From contig CAYZWT010000012.1 of NCBI GenBank assembly GCA_964482225.1, positions 1 to 64,000 of the forward strand: a stretch of DNA of 64,000 bases. Reading direction: 5' to 3'. This DNA is from UBA1429 sp964482225. Lineage in GTDB: Bacteria; Chloroflexota; Anaerolineae; UBA1429. The translations under genes and the position numbers were made by a program. Shown here piece after piece: positions 35,225-44,178 of the stretch (its first letter is position 1; every line of letters starts with the position of its first letter). The notes beneath the pieces were generated by a model. It saw nothing but the letters and a program-made list of their open reading frames with translations. It was not told where the DNA came from and did not search any database.

Positions 35225-35761
35225 ATGCGTCTTTACCCTGCACTCGTCCTGATCCTTCTGTCGGCCCTGGTTGTCCTTTGCGGCTGCACGACAGGCAGTC
35301 CCTCCGGCGGGCTACAAGACTCCACCTACGATGATCCGTTTGCCTACTGCGCGGCGGTGGGCGCCGTGGATGCGCCGGATGAGCGCTATACCGGAGCAGC
35401 CCTGCCCGATGCCATCATCGAGGGCATGGTAGCGCAAGGCATCCTGTCCGCCGATGCGCCGCCCGAGTTCGCCGGGAACGCCGTGTGGCGCTGTATGGCG
35501 GGCGGCGTGTGGTTTTGTCACTTTGGGGCGAACCTCCCTTGCCTGGAGCAGGCGGATCTATCCAAGACGCCCAGCGAGGCCATACAAGAGTTCTGTACGG
35601 CCAATCCTGACGCCGAGGTCATTCCGGCAGCGGTGACGGGGCGGGCTACCGTGTACGAGTGGGCGTGCACCGACGGAGAGCCCGAGGCCGTCCGGCAGGT
35701 CTTTGAGAGCGATCCCCAGGGGTATCTGGGCGCCTTTTGGTACGAGCTAGAAGCCAAGTAG
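35225..35761 (+). CDS. Cysteine-rich lipoprotein, unknown function
   Basis: A 178-residue predicted lipoprotein. Signal peptide LVLILLSALVVLCGC ends in the lipidated cysteine. The mature part has six further cysteines (AYCAAV, WRCMAGGVWFCHFGANLPC, EFC, WAC), an even number likely to form disulfides outside the cell. No known family is recognised. ATG 35225 begins the signal peptide although the frame is open to 35174. It stands alone between two promoters. Confidence 0.7.
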   Translation: MRLYPALVLILLSALVVLCGCTTGSPSGGLQDSTYDDPFAYCAAVGAVDAPDERYTGAALPDAIIEGMVAQGILSADAPPEFAGNAVWRCMAGGVWFCHFGANLPCLEQADLSKTPSEAIQEFCTANPDAEVIPAAVTGRATVYEWACTDGEPEAVRQVFESDPQGYLGAFWYELEAK

Positions 35762-35857
35762 CGGCGCACCGGGCGCTCTAGAGAGCCAGACGCCCCCACT
35801 GTCAGTTCAGACTTGGGGGGAGAGCGGCCAATACGTTGGGTACGAATCGTCGTCGTC

Positions 35858-35886
35858 TTGGCCGTTATCGGCGCGCGTGGTATAAT
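35858..35886 (+). promoter_or_regulatory. Promoter of the EF-G-like gene
   Basis: TTGGCC (35858-35863) and TATAAT (35881-35886) are separated by 17 bases, 47 bases before the ATG. Confidence 0.75.
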
Positions 35887-35933
35887 CGTTTGGTACGCAC
35901 GGCAGAAAAACCTTTGGGGAGGATACACGGTTC

Positions 35934-38015
35934 ATGGCGACATCCAGAGTTCAGGACATCCGCAACGTGGTGCTGCTTGGGCATGGGAGCAGCGGCAAGA
36001 CCTCTCTGGGCGAGGCGTTGCTGTTCGATACCGGCGCCATCTCGCGCCTGGGCCGTGTCGAGGAAAAGAACACCGTCTCTGACTTTGACGAAGAGGAGCA
36101 GGGCCGGGGGTTCTCGGTCAACAACGCGGTGCTGCCCTGCCAGTGGGAAGGCATCAAGCTCAACATCATTGACTCCCCGGGCTATATGGATTTCGTGGGC
36201 GAGGTCAAGTCGGCCATTGGCGCGGTCGAGGGAGGCGTACTGCTGGTGTGCGCAGCCTCGGGCGTCGAAGTGGGCGCCGAGGTACATTGGGGCTTTATGG
36301 ACGAGCGAGGGCTGCCGCGCCTGGTCTTTATCAACAAGATGGAGCGCGACAACGCCAGCTTTGCCGGCGCCCTGGAGAGCATGGGAGGTAAGTTCGATGC
36401 CACCTTTGTCCCCATCTCGCTCCCCATCGGCGCGGCATCTGGCTTTCAGGGCGTCGTGGATCTGATCGAGATGCGGGCTTACCTGGGCTCGGGAGACAAG
36501 CCCGGCGAGATCCCCGCCGACGCCATGGATGCCGCCCAAGAGGCGCGCATGGAGATGATGGAATATGCCGCCGAGGTAGATGACGAGCTGATGCTCAAGT
36601 ACCTGGATGGCGAGGAACTCACCAACGATGAACTGCGCCAGGCACTGGCAACGGGCTCCCGCAACGGCAACTTTGTCCTGGTGCTGGCCGGATCGGCCAC
36701 CCAGAACGTCGGCATCAAGCCCCTGCTCAATGCCATGGTCGCCTTTTTGCCCTCGCCCGGCGAAATCGAGCGCAAGGCAGTGGATCTCGGCTCGGGCGAG
36801 GAGATCGTCCTTGCGGCGAACCCCAATGGCCCGCTGGTCGCTCAGGTATTCAAGACGATGGCGGATCCCTTTGTGGGCAAGCTGTCCTATTTCCGCGTAT
36901 ACAGCGGCAGGCTATCTGCCGACAGCCGCGTCTACAATGTCAATAGTCAGGAAGAAGAGCGCGTCGGCCAGGTCTATGCCGTGCGCGGCAAGGAACAAAA
37001 GCCCATTGACGGGGTGCAAGCGGGCGATATCGGCGTGGTGAGCAAGCTCAACGTCACCAGCACCAACGATACCCTTTGCGATCGCGGCGCGCCCTTCCGG
37101 GCGCCGGCTGTCGAGTACCCCGAACCGCTCTTTGCCGTGGCCGTGTTCCCCAGCACCAAGGCCGACCTGGACAAGCTGGGCGCCAGCCTGACGCGCCTGG
37201 TGGAGGAGGACCCCACGCTGCGGGTCGAGCGCAACACCGAGACCAACGAGACGATCCTTTCCGGCATGGGCGAATCGCACATCCAGATCGCCACGCGCCG
37301 CCTGGCGAACAAGTTTGGCGTGCAAGTCGAGACGGACCTGCCCAAGATCGCCTATCGCGAGACGATCACGCGCACAGCCCAGGCACAAGGCCGCCACAAG
37401 AAGCAAACCGGTGGCCGGGGCCAGTTTGGGGATGTCTATTGTCGGTTTGAGCCGCTGGAGCGCGGCCAGGGGTTCGAGTTCGCCAGCGAGATCTTTGGCG
37501 GCTCTGTGCCGCGCTCGTTCATCCCCGCCGTAGAAAAAGGCATCCGCGAGATCATGACGCAAGGCGTGCTGGCGGGCTATCCAACGGTGGATTTCCGCTG
37601 TGTGATCTATGATGGCTCGTATCACACAGTGGATTCGTCGGAAATCGCGTTCAAGCTGGCGGCGCACCTGGCTTTTCGCAACGCCGTGCCCGATGCGGGC
37701 CCCGTGCTGCTAGAGCCGGTCTATCGCATCGTGGTCACCGTGCCCGAAGAGTTCATGGGCGATATCCTGGGCGATCTGAACACCCGGCGCGCCCAGGTGC
37801 AAGGCATGGAGCAGGCGCGGGGCAATGGCATCGTCACTGCCGAGGTCCCCCTGGCCGAGATCCAGCGCTATGCCACCGACCTGCGCTCGATGACCCAGGG
37901 GCGCGGCATGTACACCATGGAGTTTGTGCGCCATGACATCGTGCCGGCGCACCTGATCGAACAGATCAAGGCCGACGCCCAGCGCCGCGAGGAGCGCGAC
38001 AAAGAGCGCGGCTAG
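35934..38015 (+). CDS. Elongation factor G-like translational GTPase (EF-G2 type)
   Basis: A 693-residue GTPase with the EF-G domain order. G1 is GHGSSGKTSL instead of the AHIDAGKTT of canonical EF-G; G3 reads DSPGYMDF, so the catalytic His of DTPGHVDF is Tyr; G4 is NKMERD. Domains II (VFKTMADPFVGKLSYFRVY), III, IV (RGQFGDVYCRFEPLE) and V follow. These marks place it with EF-G paralogues such as mycobacterial FusA2, whose cellular role is unclear. It is a single-gene unit: promoter at 35858, GGAGGA ribosome site, terminator at 38041. Confidence 0.9.
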   Translation: MATSRVQDIRNVVLLGHGSSGKTSLGEALLFDTGAISRLGRVEEKNTVSDFDEEEQGRGFSVNNAVLPCQWEGIKLNIIDSPGYMDFVGEVKSAIGAVEGGVLLVCAASGVEVGAEVHWGFMDERGLPRLVFINKMERDNASFAGALESMGGKFDATFVPISLPIGAASGFQGVVDLIEMRAYLGSGDKPGEIPADAMDAAQEARMEMMEYAAEVDDELMLKYLDGEELTNDELRQALATGSRNGNFVLVLAGSATQNVGIKPLLNAMVAFLPSPGEIERKAVDLGSGEEIVLAANPNGPLVAQVFKTMADPFVGKLSYFRVYSGRLSADSRVYNVNSQEEERVGQVYAVRGKEQKPIDGVQAGDIGVVSKLNVTSTNDTLCDRGAPFRAPAVEYPEPLFAVAVFPSTKADLDKLGASLTRLVEEDPTLRVERNTETNETILSGMGESHIQIATRRLANKFGVQVETDLPKIAYRETITRTAQAQGRHKKQTGGRGQFGDVYCRFEPLERGQGFEFASEIFGGSVPRSFIPAVEKGIREIMTQGVLAGYPTVDFRCVIYDGSYHTVDSSEIAFKLAAHLAFRNAVPDAGPVLLEPVYRIVVTVPEEFMGDILGDLNTRRAQVQGMEQARGNGIVTAEVPLAEIQRYATDLRSMTQGRGMYTMEFVRHDIVPAHLIEQIKADAQRREERDKERG

Positions 38016-38040
38016 CCGGCCGCTGATACACGTTCCCTCG

Positions 38041-38085
38041 AACGGGCAACCTGCAAGACGCTTGCGAGCGCAGGTTGCCCGTTTT
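38041..38085 (+). terminator. Terminator of the EF-G-like gene
   Basis: AACGGGCAACCTGC (38041-38054) pairs perfectly with GCAGGTTGCCCGTT (38070-38083), ending in TTTT. Confidence 0.88.
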
Positions 38086-38132
38086 GCTGCCCCGAGACCC
38101 CTGTCGTAAGCATTTGCAGCGGCGATCTCGCC

Positions 38133-38162
38133 TTGACAGCCTGCCCGCGCTTGGTGTATGCT
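38133..38162 (+). promoter_or_regulatory. Promoter of the second solute-binding protein gene
   Basis: TTGACA (38133-38138) and TATGCT (38157-38162) are separated by 18 bases. The start of transcription would lie ~355 bases before the ATG at 38525, another long leader. Confidence 0.65.
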
Positions 38163-38245
38163 GCCAATAGAGTATGGTCGGGCCACGGAAACGCATGCCA
38201 AGAGACCTCGGGCCCCTGTGAAACAAGCGAGGGAGTCATACCTAT

Positions 38246-38392
38246 GCACACAGCGAGTCAGTCCCTTCCGGGTTGGCTCGCTGTGTGCGTTCCTGGGTCC
38301 CCTTGGCGGCAGCGCCCCCGGGCGTGGGCGTCGCCTGGCCTGGCCTCCCGAGCGGTGCGGACCTCTTCCGCCGCCAGAGTGGCGCCCACGCC
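38246..38392 (+). promoter_or_regulatory. Two strong hairpins in the leader of the second solute-binding protein gene
   Basis: GCACACAGCGAG (38246-38257) pairs perfectly with CTCGCTGTGTGC (38277-38288). GGCGTGGGCG (38321-38330) pairs perfectly with CGCCCACGCC (38383-38392). No T tract follows either. The rest of the 509-base gap before 38525 holds no supportable gene. The leader may regulate translation or mRNA stability. Confidence 0.5.
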
Positions 38393-38524
38393 TCTGGCTG
38401 TCTATCTGATGAGAAAGGAGCCCCTCATTATCGCATCTCCTATCATCCACCAGCAGCCCCATCCACGCCTCCCTACTATAACGGCTGCCCAACCAACGTA
38501 TTGTGTCCATCTTTGGAGGTATCC

Positions 38525-40579
38525 ATGGAACTGAAGAAGCACACCCGCAGAGACTTTATCCGGCTCACCGGACTGACAGCCGCCGGCGTGGCGATTGCCG
38601 CATGCGCCCGCGAGCCTGAGGTGGTGGAAAAGGTCGTCAAAGAGACGGTCGTCGTCGAAAAAGAGGTGGCAAAAGAGGTCACCGTCGTCGTCGAAAAAGA
38701 GGTGCAGGTCGAGGCCACGCCGCTGCCCGAGGCGCCTACGCCCGTGCCCAGCAAGTACAGAGAGGCGCCCATCCTGGCGGAAAAGGTGGCTCGCGGCGAG
38801 CTGCCGCCCGTAGACGAGCGCCTGCCCGAGGAGCCGCGCATCTGCCCCGTCACCGAAATGATCGGCGAGTATGGCGGCACCATTACGGTCGGCCATACCA
38901 CCGTGAACCTGACGGGCGGCGATGCCGAGATGGCGATGGACGAGCCCAACCCCATGCGCATCTCGCATCAAGGCACCCACGCCGTGGAGCACGTGCTCAA
39001 GGATGCCGTGGTCAGCGATGATTTCACCGAGATCACCTGCTACATGCGCAAGGGTATGCGCTGGTCTGACGGGGAGCCGCTGACCACCGAGGATATGCGC
39101 TACTGGTATGAGGACATGCTGCTGAACACCGACATAACGCCGGTGCCCCAGCTCCGCTTCCGGCCCGGCGGCGAGGTGATGCAGCTCGACGTCGTTGACG
39201 ACTATACCTTCAAGCTCAAGTTCAGCGTGCCGGTGCCCTCCTTTGTGCTGGTGAGCATGGCGCACCGTATGGGGCTGGGCGACAACCGGCCGTTCGTGCC
39301 CGCCCACTACTTGAAGCAGTTCCACATCAAGTACAACGAAAACGCAGATGCAGTGGCCAAGGAAAAGGGCTTTGACTTTTGGTACCAGCTCCACGGCCGC
39401 GAGAACACCGCCAGCCAGAGCCTGGGGCGGCCCACGCTGCGGGCCTACAAGCCAATGCGTGATACGCCCTCCATGTCGTTCCTGCAGCGCAACCCCTACT
39501 ACCACGCGGTAGACCCCGAGGGGAACCAGCTCCCGTATCTGGACGGGATCAACATGGACAAGGCCGCCGATCTCTCGGTGCTGGATGCCAAGATCGTGGG
39601 CGGCACCTATGACTTTGCCGCCTTTGAGCTACGCATCCTGTTCTATGCCACCTATGCCGAGGGCGCAGCGGCATCCAATGCACGCATGATCCTCTGGCAG
39701 ACGGGCAAGGGCGGCGAGGCGATCTATCACGTCAATATGAACTGGCCAGACGATGAGATGCGCGAGATCTTTTCCGATGTGCGCTTCCGCCGGGCCCTAT
39801 CGCTGGCCGTCAACCGAGCGGATATCAACAACGTGATCTACTTTGGCAACGCCTCCGAGACGGCCTTTACCGTGGTGCCCGTCTCCCGGCACTATCGTCC
39901 CGAGTTCGCCGAAGCGTGGGCTGCCTACGATCCCGATCAGGCCAACGCCCTGCTGGACGAGCTGGGTCTGGAGTGGAACGCGGCCCGTACCCATCGCCTG
40001 TGGCCCACGAGCAAGCAGCCCATGATCATCGCCTGGGATCTGTTCGAGAGTGAGACGCCCAAGGGCCCCATCACCGAGCTGATGTCCGAGTACTGGAAGG
40101 CCGTAGGCATCGAGATCCAGTGGAAATCCATCACCCGGACGCTGCTCAGCCAAAAGATCCAGTCCAATGAGGAGCCCATGTCCGTCTGGCACGGCGACGA
40201 GACCATGGACACCCTGTTCCTGCGCCGTGAAAAGTGGTTCACGCCGCCCGGCCTGCAGGATGTGAGCTGCTGGGCGATCCTGTGGGGCCTCTGGCACGAG
40301 ACGTTGGGCGAGCGGGGCGAGGAGCCGCCCGAGCAGATCAAGGAGCTGTACCGCTTGATGGCGGACTATAACGCCACCGACTCGGACGATTCGGCCCGCC
40401 AGGTGCTCGAGAGCCAGGCCGATTTTGTGTGGAACATCAACTCGGTGGGCAATGCGCCGCACCCGCTGTTCGTGCGCAATAACCTCAAGAACGTGAGCGA
40501 GACCGGCGGGTTCTGGACCTGGGACACCCTGTGGACCTACCCCGAGTATCAGGAGCAGTGGTTCCTGCAAAAGAGCTAA
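38525..40579 (+). CDS. ABC transporter substrate-binding protein, paralogue of the one at 362
   Basis: A 684-residue solute receptor, the same length as the paralogue and nearly the same layout: twin-arginine TRRDFIRL (7-14), lipobox Cys27 (IAAC), a shorter VEKEV tether (33-60) followed by a Pro-rich stretch, then the SBP family 5 fold ending GGFWTWDTLWTYPEYQEQWF. Differences cluster in the ligand-binding parts, so the substrates may differ. ATG 38525 follows GGAGG. No permease or ATPase gene is adjacent; the Opp-type genes at 56829-62379 lack their own receptor and could use it. Confidence 0.9.
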   Translation: MELKKHTRRDFIRLTGLTAAGVAIAACAREPEVVEKVVKETVVVEKEVAKEVTVVVEKEVQVEATPLPEAPTPVPSKYREAPILAEKVARGELPPVDERLPEEPRICPVTEMIGEYGGTITVGHTTVNLTGGDAEMAMDEPNPMRISHQGTHAVEHVLKDAVVSDDFTEITCYMRKGMRWSDGEPLTTEDMRYWYEDMLLNTDITPVPQLRFRPGGEVMQLDVVDDYTFKLKFSVPVPSFVLVSMAHRMGLGDNRPFVPAHYLKQFHIKYNENADAVAKEKGFDFWYQLHGRENTASQSLGRPTLRAYKPMRDTPSMSFLQRNPYYHAVDPEGNQLPYLDGINMDKAADLSVLDAKIVGGTYDFAAFELRILFYATYAEGAAASNARMILWQTGKGGEAIYHVNMNWPDDEMREIFSDVRFRRALSLAVNRADINNVIYFGNASETAFTVVPVSRHYRPEFAEAWAAYDPDQANALLDELGLEWNAARTHRLWPTSKQPMIIAWDLFESETPKGPITELMSEYWKAVGIEIQWKSITRTLLSQKIQSNEEPMSVWHGDETMDTLFLRREKWFTPPGLQDVSCWAILWGLWHETLGERGEEPPEQIKELYRLMADYNATDSDDSARQVLESQADFVWNINSVGNAPHPLFVRNNLKNVSETGGFWTWDTLWTYPEYQEQWFLQKS

Positions 40580-40624
40580 CAGCGCAGAGGACCCTGTGCG
40601 GCTGACCACAGACCATAATGGCCG

Positions 40625-40660
40625 AACGGCCCCCGGGGGAGCGATCCCCTGGGGGCCGTT
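40625..40660. terminator. Bidirectional terminator between convergent genes
   Basis: AACGGCCCCC (40625-40634) pairs with GGGGGCCGTT (40651-40660), with inner GGGG/CCCC (40636-40639 and 40646-40649) and loop AGCGAT. It lies between the stops of the solute-binding protein gene and the minus-strand AlbA_2-type gene. Confidence 0.7.
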
Positions 40661-40686
40661 GCTGTGGATACCAGGCGTCTCGAGTC

Positions 40687-42132
40687 CTAGCTGCCGCCCT
40701 TGAGCACATAGTACGTGCCGCGCTTGCTGCCCACCTGTAGCAGGATGCCCTTGGAGATCAGGTCGCGCAGATCCAGGCGCAGCGTCTCCGTCGAGACCTC
40801 CGGGCAGAGGTTGTGGTATTCGCGGTTGGTGATGCGCTCATTCTCTTGCAGGTGGCGCAGCGCCAGCGCCTGCCGGGGGTTGAGGTCATCGCCATATTGC
40901 AACTCGATCTGGTCAATGAGGTTTAGCAGGGTCACGGCAAAGCTGCGTTCGCCCTCACGGAACTCGGGCGGGGGATGGTGCTCGCGGTGCATGGCCTCAT
41001 AGATGATGTCAATCCCCTGGCCCAGCTCCTCGATATAGCCCCAGTAGTACAGCCCGCGCACCAGGCGCGGATTGCGCGAATAGTGCTCCTCCAGGATGTT
41101 ATCCAGGGTCATGTGGCCGGGCAGGCGCCCAGGGGAGATGACCTCCATGCGGTCGTCAAAGAGGCGAATCTCGATACGCTGGCCGCTGACGCGATAGTCG
41201 CGATGGCAGATGGCGTTGACCACCGCCTCACGCACCGCCTCCAGCGGGTACTCGTAATGCTCCTGGCGCGCCAGGCCATTGGTCACCGAGCGCTGATGGA
41301 TCTCGTCAAAGAGCGCCTGCCAGGCGCCCTCCACCAGGCGGGGCGCCGGTCCCACTACCTCGATCCGCCGGCTATAGCGCTCGGAGGTGAGCGCCGCCTC
41401 GCGCAGGCTGGTGCCCTTGAAGCGCACGATCACCACACCCACCTGGGGGAAAAAGTGGTGCGGGTTCTTGCCAAAGAGCAGGATACCCGCGCCGGTGGGG
41501 TTGTTGGCCGCGTCAATGGCGCCCGCATCGCGCAACAGCTCCAGGCGCGTGAACGACTCGCCCCGGGGCCCGCGCTTGATGCGGTTCAGCCGATACTCTT
41601 CGATGATATCCGGGTCCAGGTCGTCCAGGGTGGCGCCGGGCACCGCCTCATCCTCAAAGGCGCTCTCGGTGGGCGCGGCGCGCCCCTGCACGAGTTGGTC
41701 GGGGCTCAGGCGCAGGTTCATGCGCCCCGAACGCACAAACACCTGGGAACCGCCCACACTCATCTGGTAGGGCGTGGGCCGCACAACGATGGTGACCACG
41801 GGGCCTCTGGGGGTATCCTCCGGGAACCATTGGGGCAGCTCGATCTCGCGAAAGGGCGGCTCGCACAGGCGCAGCGCGCGCTCCAGGATCGGCTCCAGGT
41901 CCTCGATGACGTTGGGGTGCAGATGGCCCACTTCGTCGGCGCCCACGACGATGGTGCCGCCGGCAGCGTTGGCAAAGGCCACGATCAACTCGGCCAACGC
42001 CTGGGCGTTGGGCTCGGGCAGGAACTCGAGCATGGGCCCGGGCGCGCGTCCGGCAAACCGGTTGGGGTCAGGAGATAGTCGCCCTCTATCCATGGGTATC
42101 CTCGCTGGCAAGGCCGCATACGATAGAGACAT
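40687..42132 (-). CDS. AlbA_2/Schlafen-type putative DNA-binding ATPase-like regulator
   Basis: A ~481-residue protein. The N-terminal AlbA_2 domain has the core ALAELIVAFANAAGGTIVVG. A middle region with HFFPQVGVVIVRFKG leads to a GHKL-like ATPase module (REAVVNAICHRDYRVSG, LFDDRMEVISPGRLPGHMT), and a C-terminal winged helix follows (SKGILLQVGSKRGTYYVLKG). Such proteins are often annotated as putative transcriptional regulators or RecG-like helicases, and are sometimes found in defence contexts; no helicase motifs are present here. Start ATG 42132 or 42093. No partner genes adjoin it. Confidence 0.78.
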   Translation of the reverse strand: MSLSYAALPARIPMDRGRLSPDPNRFAGRAPGPMLEFLPEPNAQALAELIVAFANAAGGTIVVGADEVGHLHPNVIEDLEPILERALRLCEPPFREIELPQWFPEDTPRGPVVTIVVRPTPYQMSVGGSQVFVRSGRMNLRLSPDQLVQGRAAPTESAFEDEAVPGATLDDLDPDIIEEYRLNRIKRGPRGESFTRLELLRDAGAIDAANNPTGAGILLFGKNPHHFFPQVGVVIVRFKGTSLREAALTSERYSRRIEVVGPAPRLVEGAWQALFDEIHQRSVTNGLARQEHYEYPLEAVREAVVNAICHRDYRVSGQRIEIRLFDDRMEVISPGRLPGHMTLDNILEEHYSRNPRLVRGLYYWGYIEELGQGIDIIYEAMHREHHPPPEFREGERSFAVTLLNLIDQIELQYGDDLNPRQALALRHLQENERITNREYHNLCPEVSTETLRLDLRDLISKGILLQVGSKRGTYYVLKGGS

Positions 42133-42181
42133 GATACAGCCCTCGGGCCGAGATCGCAAGCGGATGGCGCGCGCTCACGGC

Positions 42182-42216
42182 ACGCGAGGGCTGCACTTGA
42201 GGCGCAGCCCTCGCGT
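42182..42216 (-). terminator. 3' hairpin of hcp
   Basis: ACGCGAGGGCTGC (42182-42194) pairs perfectly with GCAGCCCTCGCGT (42204-42216) around a 9-base loop, 15 bases after the hcp stop. No T tract. Confidence 0.6.
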
Positions 42217-42230
42217 AGAGGCGCACTCGT

Positions 42231-43898
42231 CTAGTTCCCGGCGATGATCGAGGCCAGGTCCTGCTCGACATCCGTGGTCGGGCGCAGGTCGAACGTGTCC
42301 ACCAGCACCTGGGCGACGCCGGGCGACAGGAACGCCGGCAGCGTGGGGCCCAGACGGATACGCTTGACGCCCAGCGACAGCAACGCCAGCAGCACAATGA
42401 CCGCCTTTTGCTCGTACCAGGCAATGTCATACTCGATGGGCAGCTCGTTCACATCGGCGATGCCCAGCGCCTCGGCCAGCTTGAGGGCCACCACCACCAG
42501 CGAATACGAGTCGTTGCACTGGCCCGCATCCAGCACCCGGGGGATGCCGCCGATCTCGCCCAGGCCCAGCTTGTTGTAGCGATACTTGGCGCAGCCCGCG
42601 GTGAGGATGATGCTATCCTCCGGGAGCGCCTGAGCGATATCGGTAAAGTAGCGGCGAGAGGCGTTGCGCCCATCACAGCCGGCCATCACGACAAAACGCT
42701 TGATGGCGCCTGCCTGGATCGCCTCGATCACCTTGTCCGCCACGCCCAACACGGTCTCGTGGGCAAAGCCGATGGTAAGGGAGCCCTCCTCGATAGCCTT
42801 GGGGCTGCCGCAGGCCAGGGCCTTGGCGATGACGGGGCCGAAATCCTTGGGCGCGCCATCCTCGCGGTCGGGAATGTGGGCCACGCCAGGCCAAGCCGCC
42901 ACGCCGGTGGTGAACAGGCGATCCTTGTAGCTATCCCTGGGCGGGATCAGGCAGTTGGTGGTCATCAGGATGGCGCCGCCAAAGGACTCGAACTCGCGCC
43001 CCTGGTGCCACCAGGAGCCGCCATAGTTGCCCGCCAGGTGAGGGTACTTTTTCAGGGCGGGGTAGGCGTTGGCGGGCAGCATCTCCCCGTGGGTGTAGAT
43101 GTTGATGTCCGTGTCCTTGGTCTGCTCCAGCAGTTCGTGCAGGTCGCGCAGGTCGTGGCCGCTCACGAGGATGGCCGGGCCCTCGCGCACGCCCAGGCTC
43201 ACCTGGGTGGGCTCGGGGACGCCATACGCGCCGGTATTGGCCTTGTCCAGCAGGGCCATGGTGCGCACGCCCATCTCGCCGGCGCGCATCACCAGCCCGA
43301 GGAGCGTATCGGCGGCGGGATCGGCCTGGGCAGCCACGGCCAGGGCCTCTTGCATAAAGGCCGGGATCTCGGGATCGCCCTCACCCAGGACGCGGGCATG
43401 TTCGTAATAGGCGGCCATGCCCTTGAGGCCATAGATCAGCAACTCGCGCAACGAGCGCCGGTCGTCGTCCAGCTCGGCATCGGCCAGGATGCCCGCCATG
43501 GCGCCATAGCCGATCCAGGCATCCAGGCTGTCGTCCTGGGGGATCCAGGTAGCCGCCTCGGGCAGTTCTTCCGCTGGCGGCGCGCCCTGGGCCGCCCCGA
43601 CGCGCTGGCGCAACGCCTCGCGATGGGCCAGAATCTGGCGGCCCAGGGCCTGAAGCCGCTCTTCATCAAAGCTCACGTTGGTGATCGTGGTAAACAGCGC
43701 CCGGGCTGTCAGATCGTCGCCCTCGGTATCGCTCAGCCCAAGGGCGCGCGCCTGTGTCCCATAGACCGACATGCCCTTGAGCAGATAGATCACCAGGTCT
43801 TGCAGCGCAGCGACCTGCGGGCTCTTGCCGCACACGCCGCGCACGGTACAGCCCTCTCCCTTGGCTGCCTCTTCGCACTGGTAGCAGAACATCTCCAT
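42231..43898 (-). CDS. hcp: Hybrid cluster protein (hydroxylamine reductase / NO detoxification)
   Basis: A 555-residue cytoplasmic Fe-S/O protein. The N-terminal cluster motif MFCYQCEEAAKGEGC...CGK supplies cysteines for the cubane cluster; GHDLRDLHELL, TNCLIPP, the hybrid-cluster GCDGR and LTAGCAKYRYN supply the rest. Hcp reduces hydroxylamine in vitro and acts on nitric oxide in cells. ATG 43898 follows GGAGGCG. The palindrome at 43973-43986 suggests activator control. The gene is divergent from an MFS transporter. Confidence 0.94.
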   Translation of the reverse strand: MEMFCYQCEEAAKGEGCTVRGVCGKSPQVAALQDLVIYLLKGMSVYGTQARALGLSDTEGDDLTARALFTTITNVSFDEERLQALGRQILAHREALRQRVGAAQGAPPAEELPEAATWIPQDDSLDAWIGYGAMAGILADAELDDDRRSLRELLIYGLKGMAAYYEHARVLGEGDPEIPAFMQEALAVAAQADPAADTLLGLVMRAGEMGVRTMALLDKANTGAYGVPEPTQVSLGVREGPAILVSGHDLRDLHELLEQTKDTDINIYTHGEMLPANAYPALKKYPHLAGNYGGSWWHQGREFESFGGAILMTTNCLIPPRDSYKDRLFTTGVAAWPGVAHIPDREDGAPKDFGPVIAKALACGSPKAIEEGSLTIGFAHETVLGVADKVIEAIQAGAIKRFVVMAGCDGRNASRRYFTDIAQALPEDSIILTAGCAKYRYNKLGLGEIGGIPRVLDAGQCNDSYSLVVVALKLAEALGIADVNELPIEYDIAWYEQKAVIVLLALLSLGVKRIRLGPTLPAFLSPGVAQVLVDTFDLRPTTDVEQDLASIIAGN

Positions 43899-43972
43899 CG
43901 TAGCGCCTCCCGTCAGATTGCAGTCTGTCTGTAGTCCGACCATCAGCATAGCCCGCGAGAACGTGCCCGTCT

Positions 43973-43986
43973 GTAACCAGGGTTAC
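43973..43986. promoter_or_regulatory. Candidate activator site upstream of hcp
   Basis: GTAACC-AG-GGTTAC is a perfect inverted repeat. A TATGCT -10 box for hcp on the minus strand (43950-43945) predicts a start near 43938, placing the palindrome centre about 41.5 bases upstream, where class II activators of the CRP/FNR family bind; the -35 box is poor, as expected for an activated promoter. Confidence 0.5.
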
Positions 43987-44106
43987 CCGGCGGCGCCCCT
44001 CGTGGCTCTATGATACACGATGACGCGCCAGAGCGTAAGGCGGTCGCGGGCAACGAGACGTGACCGGCTGAGCCGCATACGAGCGTGGGACGACATCCCG
44101 CCGTTA

Positions 44107-44135
44107 TTGGCAGCCCGCCCAAGCCGTGCTACAAT
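44107..44135 (+). promoter_or_regulatory. Promoter of the MFS transporter gene
   Basis: TTGGCA (44107-44112) and TACAAT (44130-44135) are separated by 17 bases, 43 bases before the ATG. Confidence 0.7.
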
Positions 44136-44178
44136 CGGCGCTATTCGTATCCTGACAACGTTGTCCTCAGGAGGGCAC

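Noticed and set aside
42408..43934. 508-residue open frame on the plus strand
   Set aside because: It is the shadow of hcp on the other strand.
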